Source of the DNA: Bacteroidota bacterium
Lineage (GTDB): Bacteria; Bacteroidota; Bacteroidia; B-17B0; Aurantibacillaceae
DNA length: 64,000 bases
Direction: 5' to 3'
Assembly (NCBI GenBank): GCA_020403265.1
Contig: JADBXZ010000072.1
Coordinates: forward strand, 1 to 64,000
Shown: piece after piece, positions 1 to 9,811 of the stretch
Layout: each line of letters starts with the position of its first letter
How positions within the stretch are numbered: the first letter of the stretch is position 1
Translations under genes and position numbers: made by a program
Notes under the pieces: generated by a model
What the model saw: the letters and a program-made list of their open reading frames with translations, nothing else
The model's database searches: none
What the model was told of the DNA's origin: nothing

Positions 1-128
1 GGGATGGAACACCTAACCAAAGTAGTCTTGGTAAAGATAAACTACCTAGCGGCACTTACTATTATATCCTTGACTTAAAAGTTGAAGATATTAAACCAAT
101 TAAAGGATATGTACAATTGCAATATTAA
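1..128 (+). CDS. C-terminal end of a secreted protein with a T9SS type B (gliding-motility-associated) sorting domain; 5' part outside window
   Basis: The reading frame is open from the window edge to a TAA at 126-128. The last residues contain LPSGTYYYILDL and end KGYVQLQY, the terminal beta-strands typical of the CHU_C / type B sorting domain recognised by the type IX secretion system. Proteins with this tail are exported across the outer membrane and are often large adhesins. PorP/SprF follows immediately, the usual partner arrangement for type B cargo. The body of the protein and its function cannot be seen. Confidence 0.8.
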   Translation, partial: DGTPNQSSLGKDKLPSGTYYYILDLKVEDIKPIKGYVQLQY

Positions 129-149
129 TAAGTGATAAGTAAAAGAGAT

Positions 150-1082
150 ATGAAAAATAAAATGAAAATAAAAAAAGTTCTTGCTTGTTTTGCCCTAATG
201 GTAAACTTCGGTTTTGCGCAACAAGAAATTCAAAACTCCTTTTATATGTTTAATGGATCGGTTTTGAATCCGGCTTATGCTGGCAGTAGAGATGCCCTAA
301 GCGCCGTAGCAAATTATCGAAACCAGTGGAGTGGTTGGAAAGGCGCACCAGTATCAACCATGTTTACCATTCACACCCCTTTGGTTAACGAATCAATTGG
401 AATTGGTTTAAATGCTGTGAACGATAAAATAGGACCAACGAATAAAAGCGCTGTTTTTGGAGATTTTGCTTATAGATTAAAATTAAACAGTAAAAATGAT
501 CGTTTGTGTTTTGGTTTAAGAGCAGGAGCTGATTTAATTCGTAATGATTTCAATAATGTTAAAATTAATGATGCAGCAGACCCTTTAGTAACAGGTAATA
601 CTAATTTCAATACCAATGCATTTAATGTTGGCGCCGGTGTTTATTATTATGGTAAAAAACATTTTGTTGGGATTACAGTACCTAAAATGTTAGCCAATAA
701 GCTAACAACCGACCCCAATTTTGCTAATTCAACACAAGAAATTCATGCGTATTTGATTACAGGTTTTGTTGTAAAATTAAATAGCTTATGGGATTTAAAA
801 CCGGGAGCCGCAGTTAAGTATACAGCTAACGCTCCATTGTCAATTGATGGTAACCTTTCTGTTTTATATAACAAAATGATTTGGTTTGGATTATTGTATC
901 GCCATGGAGCTGCTGCAGGAGCTAATGTTGTTTACAACGTAACACCCCAGTTACATATAGGTTATGCTTACGATTTTGCATTAACTTCAATGAAAACATA
1001 CAATCCAAGTTCTCATGAAATAATGATTGGGTTTGATTTTATGAAAAAGAACAAAGCATTAAAATCTCCACGTTATTTTTAA
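150..1082 (+). CDS. PorP/SprF family outer-membrane protein (type IX secretion system)
   Basis: A protein of about 310 residues with an N-terminal signal peptide ending near GFAQQ, followed by the PorP/SprF opening with NPAYAGSRD and NQWSGWKGAP and a predicted beta-barrel body. PorP/SprF proteins sit in the outer membrane and help deliver or anchor T9SS type B cargo; SprF serves SprB in gliding. The ATG at 150 is preferred to the GTG at 132 because it places the signal peptide at the N-terminus; the ATG at 162 is also possible. It lies 21 bp after the end of a type B cargo gene and 22 bp before the PorE-like gene, so the three probably form one operon. Confidence 0.9.
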   Translation: MKNKMKIKKVLACFALMVNFGFAQQEIQNSFYMFNGSVLNPAYAGSRDALSAVANYRNQWSGWKGAPVSTMFTIHTPLVNESIGIGLNAVNDKIGPTNKSAVFGDFAYRLKLNSKNDRLCFGLRAGADLIRNDFNNVKINDAADPLVTGNTNFNTNAFNVGAGVYYYGKKHFVGITVPKMLANKLTTDPNFANSTQEIHAYLITGFVVKLNSLWDLKPGAAVKYTANAPLSIDGNLSVLYNKMIWFGLLYRHGAAAGANVVYNVTPQLHIGYAYDFALTSMKTYNPSSHEIMIGFDFMKKNKALKSPRYF

Positions 1083-1104
1083 TTATTATTTAGTTTAGAA
1101 AGAA

Positions 1105-3312
1105 ATGAAAAAATTAATATTGATATTGTCCATTTTTGGAATTTTAACTACCAAAGCACAATCTGTGAAAGAGAAAATTGCAGATAAGCGATTTGATAAT
1201 TTAGAATTTGCCTCTGCTGGCGAAATGTATGAAGAGTTATCAAGAAGTAAGCGCGCAAAAATTAAATACCATGTTCGTGCAGGTGAAAGTAATTTAATGA
1301 TTGGAGATTACAGAAAAGCACAAATTTATTATGATAAAGCTTATGCATCAACAGGTATGAGCGATAAAGATTTGTATAATTACTACCAGGTATTAAAGTA
1401 TAATTCTAACTATACTAAAGCTAATGAGGTGTTTAGCAAGATTAATAACAATGAGTATAAATTGATTCGTGATAATATTAATTCAAAAAAATTAAATTTA
1501 ACCGAATTAAAAAAAGATTCAAGTAATTACACGTTAAGTCGTTTGGATATTAATTCTGAGGAGAATGACTTTAGCCCATATGTTTTACAAAACGAGGTTT
1601 ACTTTTTATCTTCAAGAAGAAATACTTCTGTATCGGCTAGAAGATATGGTTGGGATAACTCTTATTTTTTGGATGTTTATAAAGGATATATTGAGGGTAA
1701 TGCAGTTAAAAACGAACATAGTGTTGGAGAAGGTTTAAAAACGAAATATCACGAAGGGCCAATGTGTTTCTCAAAGGACGGCAACACGCAGTTTATTTCC
1801 AGAAATAACTATACAAACAAGAAACTAAAGAAAGGCAAAGATGATAAGGTTAACATTAAAATATATTCTCGCAAAAAAGAAGGTGAAAAATGGGGAGATT
1901 GGGTTGAGTTTCCTTTCAATAGTGATGAGTATTCGTGCGAGCATCCAACATTAAGCAGTGATGGTAAAACACTCTATTTTTCGAGCGACATGCCGGGAAC
2001 ACTTGGTAGCTTAGATATTTGGACTACTAGCTTGGAAAACGGTAGTTGGAGTAAACCTAAAAACCTAGGCCAAACAGTTAATAGCGAAGGTAGAGAAGCT
2101 TTCCCAATGTTGTTTGAAGATGAGATTTTGTTTTTTGCAAGCGACGGTAAAGTTGGATTAGGTGGTTTAGATGTTTATTATACAGTTACTGGTTCGGATG
2201 ACTACTTTGAAGCACAAAATTTAGGGTATCCAATTAACACAGCCTATGATGACTTTGGCTTTTTTGCTACTAGCTCAACTACAGGCTATTTATCCACTAA
2301 TCGTAATAAAGATACTAAAGATGATATTTACAGTTTCGTTTGCAAAAGACCAATTATTTCAAGCGCAATTGATTTATTGGTTCTAGACAAAGAAAGTAAG
2401 CAAGTTCTGGCTAATGCAAACGTTGCATTAATTGATGAAAACGGTAAACCAGCTTACGAAGGTAAAACAAATGAAAAGGGTGAAATCAAATTTAATGTCA
2501 TTCCAGGTAAAGGATATAAAGTAAAATCAATAAAAGATGGCTATAAAGAAAATGTCGGGGTATTAAAAGAGGAAGATATAGCTTCTTTGGCAGGTAAGAA
2601 AAAAGAAGTCTTATTAGAGAAGAAAATCATTGGCTTATTGGGTTTAATAGCTGATGCTGATGACTTATCGCCGATAGAAGGAGTTAAGGTAACAATTACC
2701 GATGCTTTTACACAAAAAATATTTATGGAATTCACGACAAATAAAGAAGGTGATTTTAGACATATTTACAAGGATAAAAAAGTTGGCGATGATTTATCTT
2801 ATGTAATTAAGATGGAAAAAGAGGGATATATTACCAAAATACAGCCTGTAGATATCACTATTAAAAAAGAAGGTTATGTGCTATTACATGACTATTTAAA
2901 TACAAAAATGTATAAAATTAAATTGGGCGCTGACTTAGGTAAGATGATTGATTTAAGACCTATTTATTTTGATTTAGGCAAATTTACCATCCGTCCGGAT
3001 GCAGCTGCGGAGTTGAATAAAATTGTTGAATTAATGAAGCAGAATCCAAGCATTAACATCGAATTAGGTTCGCATACTGACTGTCGTGGTAGCGTAGCCA
3101 GTAACCTTTCATTGTCTGATAAACGTGCAAAATCAAGTGCTGCTTATATCGTTTCAAAAGGCATCCCTAAAACAAGAATTGCTGGTAAAGGATATGGTGA
3201 GAGCAAGTTAGTTAACGATTGTAAATGTGAAGGCCCTGTTAAGCCAACATGTGCTGAAGATGTTCACGCACAAAACAGAAGAACCGAGTTTAAGATTACA
3301 AAAATTAAATAA
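1105..3312 (+). CDS. PorE-like OmpA-family protein (TPR, PD40 propeller, carboxypeptidase regulatory-like domain, OmpA C-terminal domain)
   Basis: A 735-residue envelope protein. It has a signal peptide (1-19), a TPR-like helical part (about 20-130), PD40 beta-propeller repeats (about 150-415, for example TLYFSSDMPG and LDIWTT), one or two carboxypeptidase regulatory-like folds (about 420-590) and a C-terminal OmpA peptidoglycan-binding domain (about 615-735) with GSHTDCRG and later LSDKRAKS. This is the domain order of Porphyromonas PorE, which ties the T9SS to peptidoglycan. Gene order with PorP/SprF supports that role. There is no lipobox; cleavage appears to be by signal peptidase I. Confidence 0.85.
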   Translation: MKKLILILSIFGILTTKAQSVKEKIADKRFDNLEFASAGEMYEELSRSKRAKIKYHVRAGESNLMIGDYRKAQIYYDKAYASTGMSDKDLYNYYQVLKYNSNYTKANEVFSKINNNEYKLIRDNINSKKLNLTELKKDSSNYTLSRLDINSEENDFSPYVLQNEVYFLSSRRNTSVSARRYGWDNSYFLDVYKGYIEGNAVKNEHSVGEGLKTKYHEGPMCFSKDGNTQFISRNNYTNKKLKKGKDDKVNIKIYSRKKEGEKWGDWVEFPFNSDEYSCEHPTLSSDGKTLYFSSDMPGTLGSLDIWTTSLENGSWSKPKNLGQTVNSEGREAFPMLFEDEILFFASDGKVGLGGLDVYYTVTGSDDYFEAQNLGYPINTAYDDFGFFATSSTTGYLSTNRNKDTKDDIYSFVCKRPIISSAIDLLVLDKESKQVLANANVALIDENGKPAYEGKTNEKGEIKFNVIPGKGYKVKSIKDGYKENVGVLKEEDIASLAGKKKEVLLEKKIIGLLGLIADADDLSPIEGVKVTITDAFTQKIFMEFTTNKEGDFRHIYKDKKVGDDLSYVIKMEKEGYITKIQPVDITIKKEGYVLLHDYLNTKMYKIKLGADLGKMIDLRPIYFDLGKFTIRPDAAAELNKIVELMKQNPSINIELGSHTDCRGSVASNLSLSDKRAKSSAAYIVSKGIPKTRIAGKGYGESKLVNDCKCEGPVKPTCAEDVHAQNRRTEFKITKIK

Positions 3313-3320
3313 AATTAAAA

Positions 3321-3345
3321 AACCCGATTTCGATCGGGTTTTTTT
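3321..3345 (+). terminator. Rho-independent terminator
   Basis: AACCCGAT-TTCG-ATCGGGTT forms a perfect 8-bp stem followed by a T run. It closes the PorP/SprF-PorE operon 9 bp after the PorE-like stop codon. Confidence 0.9.
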
Positions 3346-3470
3346 ATGTCCTTTCGATTGTAACCTTTTCTTAATTCTGACTTATAATAAACAAACTACT
3401 GTGCAAAACCAATTATGTAATTAAAATTTACGTTCAATTTTTAAAATAATTTCGTAAAACAATAAATTGT

Positions 3471-4208
3471 ATGTTAAATTTTATTTTACAAATAAGTACA
3501 GCGGCCGTTACCGGTGTTGACTCACTAGCAAATTCAGCGGCCGTTACCGGAATTCAAACTGCACCTGCGGCCAACGAAATTACCGAAACCAAAATTTCGC
3601 TTTTCAAAATGGTCATGAATGGGGGTCCTATTCTCATTCCGTTGGCTTTAATGTTATTAGTAACACTTTATATTTTGGTGGAGCGCTTATTAACGATTGG
3701 TAAAGCAAGCAGAAAGAATCCGGGGTTAGTTAATAACTTAAAGGACATGATTCACAGTGGCAATATTGCTAATGCAAGAGCGCTTTGTAAAAGTAATAAT
3801 ACGCCTGAGGCAACCATGTTGGAGCAGGGTATTTCCAGAATAGGACAGCCAATTGAGGAAATCAGGGAAGCTTTAAACAAAAGTGGTTCGTATGAGATTT
3901 CTAAATTAGAGAAAGGGGTTGGAATCTTAAATATCATGGGTAGAATCGCCCCAATGTTTGGGTTTATCGGAACAATTTTTGGCGTAATTAAAATATTTTA
4001 TGATATAGCTTTAGCTAATACAGTTGAAATTGGTGTAATTTCTACTGGTTTATACCAAAAAATGATTTCAAGTTCTGGTGGTTTAGTAGTTGGTGTAATT
4101 GCGTTTATAGGCTATCATTGGGTTAATTCAAGACTAGATAAATTAGCGCATCGAATGGAAAATACTCAAATTGAGTTTTTGGATATGTTAAACGAGCCTT
4201 CTAAATAA
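3471..4208 (+). CDS. exbB: MotA/TolQ/ExbB proton channel family protein
   Basis: A 245-residue inner-membrane protein with a first membrane segment at about 50-70 (GGPILIPLALMLLVTLYILV) and the conserved C-terminal pair including GRIAPMFGFIGTIFGV. ExbB forms the pentameric proton channel that, with ExbD, energises TonB. It is the first gene of an ExbB-ExbD-TonB-like operon (gaps of 11 and 2 bp). The N-terminus contains a 16-bp direct DNA repeat (CAGCGGCCGTTACCGG at 3499 and 3535), which encodes AAVTG twice. Confidence 0.9.
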   Translation: MLNFILQISTAAVTGVDSLANSAAVTGIQTAPAANEITETKISLFKMVMNGGPILIPLALMLLVTLYILVERLLTIGKASRKNPGLVNNLKDMIHSGNIANARALCKSNNTPEATMLEQGISRIGQPIEEIREALNKSGSYEISKLEKGVGILNIMGRIAPMFGFIGTIFGVIKIFYDIALANTVEIGVISTGLYQKMISSSGGLVVGVIAFIGYHWVNSRLDKLAHRMENTQIEFLDMLNEPSK

Positions 4209-4219
4209 TTTTTTAAGAT

Positions 4220-4624
4220 ATGGGATTGCGCAAAAAACATAGAGAAGCTGAAGTAAGCACTGATTCGTTAAACGACATCATGTTTTTTCTTTTGCTTTTT
4301 TTCTTGATACTTTCAACCATGGTAAGCCCCAACTCTATTAAAATTAATTTAGCTAAGAGCACCACCAAAAATACAATTGACAGCAAAGATAACAAGCCTA
4401 TTCATCTTGCTGTAACAAAGGATAAAAAGTATTATATCAATAATAAAGAAATTCCGGAAGCAAATTTGGAAACTGAAATCAGCACCTATTCAGCTAAACA
4501 AATTGATCCAATTCTGTTTATGCACTTAGATCGCGATTTGCCTATTCAAGTGATTGCTGATATCATGACGATGAGCATGAAGTTAAAAGTTAAACCTGTA
4601 CTTGCCACAGCACCAAACAAATAA
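4220..4624 (+). CDS. exbD: ExbD/TolR family biopolymer transport protein
   Basis: A 134-residue protein with a single N-terminal transmembrane helix (about 18-38). Its N-terminal Asp (LNDIMFFLLLFFLI) is the proton-carrying residue of ExbD/TolR. The remainder is a small periplasmic domain with HLDRDLPIQVIADIM, typical of ExbD. It is translated from the ExbB operon. Confidence 0.9.
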   Translation: MGLRKKHREAEVSTDSLNDIMFFLLLFFLILSTMVSPNSIKINLAKSTTKNTIDSKDNKPIHLAVTKDKKYYINNKEIPEANLETEISTYSAKQIDPILFMHLDRDLPIQVIADIMTMSMKLKVKPVLATAPNK

Positions 4625-4626
4625 AA

Positions 4627-5493
4627 ATGGAATTATCAAGAACAGAAGAATTAAAAAACAGAACAATTGCAGGAGTAATTTCCATTAGCATATTCACATT
4701 ATTGTTATTGTTTTTGATTCTATACAATCTTATAACACCTAACCCTCCGTTTCCGGATAATGGAGGAGGAAGCGGAACGGAAATGGCTCTTGGTATGATT
4801 GATGCTGGAAGTGGGGATATTGAGTATGGTTCTATTGGGAAAGTTACTGATGTTGTTGCAGAAGAAACTCCAAGTAAGACAGAAGAAATAATTGAGGATC
4901 CAACAAGTGACGTAGAGATAAAAACCGATAAAAAGGATGAAGCTAAGCCCGAATTGAAAAATGATGCGGTGGTTATTAAACCAGTTAAGGAAAAGCCGAA
5001 AGTTTTAACTGAAGCAGAGAAATTAGCTGAAAAGTTTAAGAAATTGAATGGTAAAAACGGAGAAGGTATTGGTAATAATCCAAATGCCGGTCAAAATGGT
5101 GCTCCTGATGGAGATCCTTTTAAAAATGGCAATGGTGGCAGCGGAGGCGGAAAGGATAAAGGAAATGGAACCGGTCAAGGCGATCACGACGGCCCGGGCA
5201 AAGGACCCGGATTTGGAACAGGAAAATTTGGAATTGATTTAAAGGGAAGGGCAGTTATAAATCCACCAAAATTACCAAGTGACATGAATGAGGAAGGCAA
5301 GGTAGTTGTAGATATAATTGTTGATAGTCAAGGGAATGTGATAGATGCTAATCCAAATGGTCGAGGAACTACTACCAGCAGTGCATTGTTAAAAAGTAAA
5401 GCAAAGCAGGCGGCAATGGCAGTTAAGTTTAATGTTGACGGGAAATTTGAAGAACAAAAGGGGACAATTACTTTCATTTTTTCATTCGAATAG
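4627..5493 (+). CDS. TonB-like energy transducer
   Basis: A 288-residue protein with one N-terminal membrane anchor (about 14-36), a long low-complexity periplasmic linker (acidic/Lys-rich, then Gly/Asn-rich from about 135 to 195) and a C-terminal TonB-like domain (about 205-288) with EGKVVVDIIVDSQGNV. It starts 2 bp after exbD. By family and context it transmits proton-motive force to outer-membrane receptors; the substrate cannot be told. The linker is Gly-rich rather than Pro/Lys-rich as in enterobacterial TonB, which is common in this phylum. Confidence 0.85.
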   Translation: MELSRTEELKNRTIAGVISISIFTLLLLFLILYNLITPNPPFPDNGGGSGTEMALGMIDAGSGDIEYGSIGKVTDVVAEETPSKTEEIIEDPTSDVEIKTDKKDEAKPELKNDAVVIKPVKEKPKVLTEAEKLAEKFKKLNGKNGEGIGNNPNAGQNGAPDGDPFKNGNGGSGGGKDKGNGTGQGDHDGPGKGPGFGTGKFGIDLKGRAVINPPKLPSDMNEEGKVVVDIIVDSQGNVIDANPNGRGTTTSSALLKSKAKQAAMAVKFNVDGKFEEQKGTITFIFSFE

Positions 5494-5598
5494 ATCGTTT
5501 TATGTATTGTCTATAAGAATGAGCTATTTTTGTTAAAAAAGCTAAACAAACCACCTCAAAATAGCAGTTTTGGTATATTTGTTGATACGACGTATAAC

Positions 5599-6729
5599 AT
5601 GTTAAAACAAACTTTATCTTTATTATTATCCGGGTTTATATTAACCGGGTATTCACAATCAAAAAATTCTTCCGGCTTTAATTTTAAAGTAGAAGGTGAG
5701 ATTAAAAATTACCCAAAAAGGTACATTTACTTACACCACAAATGGGATGAAAAAGACCAAACCGATTCAATCAAAGTAGAAAATGGTAAGTTTTCTAAAT
5801 CTTTCAAGAGTATAGACCCTAACATGTATTGGTTCACAACCGGTTCAAACATCAATGAGCAACCTAATTATCCTTTTTTTGTTGATGGCGCAACCGTTAA
5901 AGCAAAACTAAAAGGTGATTCCTTAGCTTATTCTTCAGTTGAAGCGGGGCAAACTCAAAAGGACTATATAGAATACAGAGGCTTGGTAAACAGTTTTATT
6001 GCAAAGCAACAGCAAATGCAGGTTGATTTTAATGCTGCGCAGCAAACCGGAGATATGGCTAAAGCTCAAGGTATTCAACAAGCCTATGGGGACTTAAATA
6101 ACCAATTTATCGGTGCTTTAAAAGAATTTGTAAAAGCTCATAATAAAAGTGCAGTTAGTGGATTCATTATTTACAATGATTTTAATAACCCAAATATTCC
6201 TTTTGACGTGGTAAACGAAAGTTTAGGTTACATCGATAAAAGCATCTCCAATACAAAATTTATTAAGTTAGCTACCAAGCGTGTTGATGCAGTTAAAGGA
6301 ACCATGGTTGGATTTCCGGCAACAGATTTTAGTCAAAATACGGCAGATGGTAAAGCGATTAAGTTAAGTGATTATAAAGGAAAAACTGTACTAGTTGATT
6401 TTTGGGCCAGTTGGTGCCGTCCTTGTAGAATGGAAAACCCGAATGTAGTTGCAGCCTTTAATAAATTTAAAGATAAAGGATTTACGGTGCTTGGTGTTTC
6501 TTTCGATCAAGATAAAAATGCATGGATTAATGCTGTAAAACAAGATAACCTTATCTGGGAACATGTGAGTGACCTGAAGGGTTGGGGAAACGAGGTTGGT
6601 AAAATATACAGCATTCAAGGTATTCCTGCTAATATCTTAGTTGATAAAAACGGAGTAATCGTTGGGAAAAACTTACGTGGGCAAGATTTGGAAAATAAAC
6701 TGGACGAATTATTTAAATCTTCAAAGTAA
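5599..6729 (+). CDS. Exported TlpA/ResA-like thioredoxin with N-terminal DUF4369-type domain
   Basis: About 376 residues. A signal peptide ends near GYSQS, an N-terminal beta-rich DUF4369-like domain follows (about 20-130), then a helical spacer and a C-terminal AhpC/TSA-thioredoxin fold containing the active site WASWCRPCRM. Such proteins act in periplasmic thiol redox chemistry, for instance cytochrome or envelope protein maturation. The ATG at 5599 is preferred over an upstream TTG at 5530 because it places the signal sequence at the N-terminus. The partner is unknown. Confidence 0.85.
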   Translation: MLKQTLSLLLSGFILTGYSQSKNSSGFNFKVEGEIKNYPKRYIYLHHKWDEKDQTDSIKVENGKFSKSFKSIDPNMYWFTTGSNINEQPNYPFFVDGATVKAKLKGDSLAYSSVEAGQTQKDYIEYRGLVNSFIAKQQQMQVDFNAAQQTGDMAKAQGIQQAYGDLNNQFIGALKEFVKAHNKSAVSGFIIYNDFNNPNIPFDVVNESLGYIDKSISNTKFIKLATKRVDAVKGTMVGFPATDFSQNTADGKAIKLSDYKGKTVLVDFWASWCRPCRMENPNVVAAFNKFKDKGFTVLGVSFDQDKNAWINAVKQDNLIWEHVSDLKGWGNEVGKIYSIQGIPANILVDKNGVIVGKNLRGQDLENKLDELFKSSK

Positions 6730-6760
6730 TTTAAATTAAACAATTATTAAAACAAAAAAC

Positions 6761-6768
6761 TAAATTTG
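6761..6768 (+). promoter_or_regulatory. Bacteroidota -7 promoter element
   Basis: TAAATTTG is a perfect match to the TAnnTTTG element used by the Bacteroidota primary sigma factor, 20 bp before the ATG of the parvulin chaperone. No clear -33 element was recognised. Confidence 0.55.
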
Positions 6769-6788
6769 CAACCTTAATTAAATTTAAT

Positions 6789-8885
6789 ATGAATAAAATT
6801 GCATTCTCTATTTTAGTAGCTGGTACTCTATTTACTGCTAATGCGCAAGACCCGGTTGTAATGGAAATAAACGGGAAGCCTATTTTAAAATCAGAATTTG
6901 AAGCGGTTTACAAAAAAAATAACGGAAAGGATGTTCAAAATAATTCTAAGTCCGTTAAAGAATACGTTGACCTTTTTTCCTTATTCAAAAGCAAAGTATT
7001 TGAAGCAGAGAGTTTGGGATTAGATACATTAACTTCATTTAGAAATGAATTAGGTGGTTATAGAAGACAATTAGCCTCGCCCTACTTAACAGATAAAAAT
7101 ACGAATGAAAATTTATTAAATGAAGCCTATGAGCGTTTAAAATCAGAAGTTAGAGCTAGTCATATATTGATTCGTGTTAATGAATCAGCTTTACCTAAAG
7201 ATACAATGGAGTCCTACACACGTATTGGCTTGATACGTAAAGCTATATTAGGTACCGTGCCAACGTCGGCAGAAATAGCTAACTATGATAAGTTGCTTAA
7301 AAATTCAACAGATGTGTTTTTTGCTTTGAAGCGCAAAGACAGTACCTTGTACAAGCAAAAGCTTAACAGCGTTAAAAATTTATCTGACTACTACAAATCA
7401 GCAGGTTCCGATAAATTTCAGGATATAGCAACTAAAACAAGCGATGACCCTAGCGTAGTTGACAATAAAGGAGATTTAAACTATTTCTCGGCATTGGATA
7501 TGGTTTATCCGTTTGAGAATGCAGCTTATAAAACAAAGGTTGGTGAAGTAAGCGACATTGTAAAAACTAAATTTGGCTATCACATTGTGAAGGTTTATGA
7601 TAAAAGAGCAGCCAGAGGTGAAATGACAGCCGCTCACATTATGGCGAAATTCTCTAAAGAATCAAGTAAAGAGGAAAGAGGAAATGCCAAAAAGAAAATT
7701 GATGAGTTGTATGAAAAATTAAAATCAGGTTCTAATTTTGAAGAATTAGCCCGTCAATTTAGCGATGATAATCAAACTAAAGACAGAGGAGGTCTTTTAC
7801 AACCTTTTAAGAGTGGACGTTTACCAAAAGAATTTGAAGACGCAGCTTTCGCATTGCAAAAAGATGGAGATTATTCTACCGTTATTGAAACACCTTACGG
7901 TTGGCATATCATTAAACGCATTTCGTTAAAAACTGTACCTCCTTTTGAAGAAATTAAAACAGAATTGAAAAATCGTGTAGCAAGAGACTCACGAAATCAA
8001 ATGGGGCGCTCGGCGCTAATTACTAAAGTAAAAAAGGAAAACGGATTCAAAGAAAATTTAAAAAACAGAGATGAATTGGCTAAAGTTTTGGATACAACCT
8101 ATTTGCAATCTACTTGGAAGGTAGATCGTGCTAAAGCACTTGGGAATAAAGAAATTTTCAATTTAGCCGGTAAATCATATACTCAAATGGATTTTGCTAA
8201 ATATCTTGAATCACAAATGACTTTTAGAAGTCCAACCGATGTGGCGGAGCTAATGAAATCAATGTATCCGAATTGGGTTGAACAGTCGGTTATTAATTAC
8301 GAGGATAGCCAATTGGAGAAAAAATACCCTGATTATAAAAACCTATTACGCGAATACAGAGATGGTATTTTGCTATTTGATTTAACGGATCAAAAAGTAT
8401 GGAGTAAAGCTGTCCGTGATTCATTAGGTTTAGTTGATTTTTATAACAAAAACAAAAATAATTATCTATGGGATGAACGCGCAGATGTATCCACCTATAA
8501 ATGTTTAAATGAAAAAATAGCAGCAGAAGTTAGAAAGCAACTAAAAGCCGGGAAAGGAGAAAAAGATATTTTAGATGCTGTAAACAAATCGTCTCAACTT
8601 AATTTAAGCGTGGAGAATGTAACCTTCCTTAAAGGTGAAAACAAAAATGTTGATGCCAACTGGAAACAAGGCGTTGCCGACAAAAATATAGTGAGTGATG
8701 CAGATAAAAAAGTATTGGTATTGGTTGTAAACAAAATTTCGCCTAAAACTCCAAAAACTTTAGGTGAGTGCAGAGGATTGGCCACAGCTGACTACCAAAA
8801 TTATTTAGAAAATGAGTGGCTAGCTTATTTAAAGAATAAGTATAAAGTAAAAGTAAACGAGGACGTTCTTAACACAATTAAATAA
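6789..8885 (+). CDS. Periplasmic peptidyl-prolyl cis-trans isomerase with two parvulin domains
   Basis: A 698-residue protein with a signal peptide (MNKIAFSILVAGTLFTANAQ). The first parvulin domain (from about residue 117, RASHILIRVN) carries a long insertion; a second canonical parvulin domain (about 275-380) ends in TPYGWHIIKRI. A C-terminal chaperone-like segment follows. SurA/PpiD-type proteins assist folding of outer-membrane proteins in the periplasm, which suits the many beta-barrel and T9SS proteins nearby. It has its own promoter and a strong terminator, so it is probably monocistronic. Confidence 0.88.
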   Translation: MNKIAFSILVAGTLFTANAQDPVVMEINGKPILKSEFEAVYKKNNGKDVQNNSKSVKEYVDLFSLFKSKVFEAESLGLDTLTSFRNELGGYRRQLASPYLTDKNTNENLLNEAYERLKSEVRASHILIRVNESALPKDTMESYTRIGLIRKAILGTVPTSAEIANYDKLLKNSTDVFFALKRKDSTLYKQKLNSVKNLSDYYKSAGSDKFQDIATKTSDDPSVVDNKGDLNYFSALDMVYPFENAAYKTKVGEVSDIVKTKFGYHIVKVYDKRAARGEMTAAHIMAKFSKESSKEERGNAKKKIDELYEKLKSGSNFEELARQFSDDNQTKDRGGLLQPFKSGRLPKEFEDAAFALQKDGDYSTVIETPYGWHIIKRISLKTVPPFEEIKTELKNRVARDSRNQMGRSALITKVKKENGFKENLKNRDELAKVLDTTYLQSTWKVDRAKALGNKEIFNLAGKSYTQMDFAKYLESQMTFRSPTDVAELMKSMYPNWVEQSVINYEDSQLEKKYPDYKNLLREYRDGILLFDLTDQKVWSKAVRDSLGLVDFYNKNKNNYLWDERADVSTYKCLNEKIAAEVRKQLKAGKGEKDILDAVNKSSQLNLSVENVTFLKGENKNVDANWKQGVADKNIVSDADKKVLVLVVNKISPKTPKTLGECRGLATADYQNYLENEWLAYLKNKYKVKVNEDVLNTIK

Positions 8886-8890
8886 TAGTT

Positions 8891-8916
8891 AGCCGGCTAA
8901 ACGCCGGCTTTTTTTT
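8891..8916 (+). terminator. Rho-independent terminator
   Basis: AGCCGGC-TAAAC-GCCGGCT followed by a T run, just after the parvulin gene and only a few bases before the next start codon. Confidence 0.9.
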
Positions 8917-8919
8917 ACA

Positions 8920-9723
8920 ATGAAATTACATCAGCTAATTATTTTAACTCTATTACTAAGTTGGATTAATTCCTTTGCTCAATTCACTGCTGTTGAATTA
9001 ACAGGCAAAATCGGGAAATATCCAGTAGAAATGTTCATTAATCAATTTGATCGCGCAAAAGCTCAATTTAAAGGCGTATATAATTATAAGGGCAAGAAAA
9101 GTTCCTTACAATTATCTGGTGAGCTAAAAGGAGATTGTATTACTATTGAGGAATTTTTCAATGGAAAAAGCACAGGGTATTTTTATCTTTCTAAAGAAGA
9201 TGGAGATTCATTAAAAGGATTTTGGCGAGCGGGAACAAAAGAACCGCTGCCTGTTAGTTTAAAATTTAAAAATAACCAAACTGCCAATCAGTTGGTTCCA
9301 AAAGATTTAATGGATCTTAACAAAATAGTTTCTGAAGATGTAGAGGGTAAATATGAGGTAAATTCTTATTTTATTAGTGATTTATTTTACCCAAATATCG
9401 AATTAGTTACAAATGGGGGGACGGCTATTTTTAAAAAAATAGGGAAAGATTCATTAAAGTTTTTTGTAGAAATGATATGCGGAGCTACCTATCATATGGC
9501 TTATGCCGAAGGTTTAGCAGTAAAAAAAGGCAATACTTATATTTACAAAGCTAATCTATCAGGTGAAGAAAATAAGTTCTGTGAAATATCATTTAACTTT
9601 AAAAACAAAAAAGTAATCGCTGTTGCAAATGCTTCATTTGAATGTGGTTTTGGTGCTAGAGCTTATTTAGATCATGAGTTAATTAAAGTGAGCAATAAGG
9701 CTGTTTTTAAAATTGATAAATAA
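8920..9723 (+). CDS. Exported protein of unknown function
   Basis: 267 residues with a clear signal peptide (MKLHQLIILTLLLSWINSFAQ). The mature part is beta-rich. The first half (about 22-115) looks like a small beta-sandwich with KIGKYPVEMFI and KGFWRAG; the second half carries two cysteines in CGATYH and ECGFGAR contexts. No family is recognised. The ATG follows the terminator T run closely, so the leader is very short or transcription reads through. Confidence 0.65.
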   Translation: MKLHQLIILTLLLSWINSFAQFTAVELTGKIGKYPVEMFINQFDRAKAQFKGVYNYKGKKSSLQLSGELKGDCITIEEFFNGKSTGYFYLSKEDGDSLKGFWRAGTKEPLPVSLKFKNNQTANQLVPKDLMDLNKIVSEDVEGKYEVNSYFISDLFYPNIELVTNGGTAIFKKIGKDSLKFFVEMICGATYHMAYAEGLAVKKGNTYIYKANLSGEENKFCEISFNFKNKKVIAVANASFECGFGARAYLDHELIKVSNKAVFKIDK

Positions 9724-9811
9724 GGAGAATCTTAATAAAACATAAATGCGCTTATTTTTACAAATGGCATGTATTAAATAATTAAATTTAAACTTTAGTC
9801 TAAATTCATTT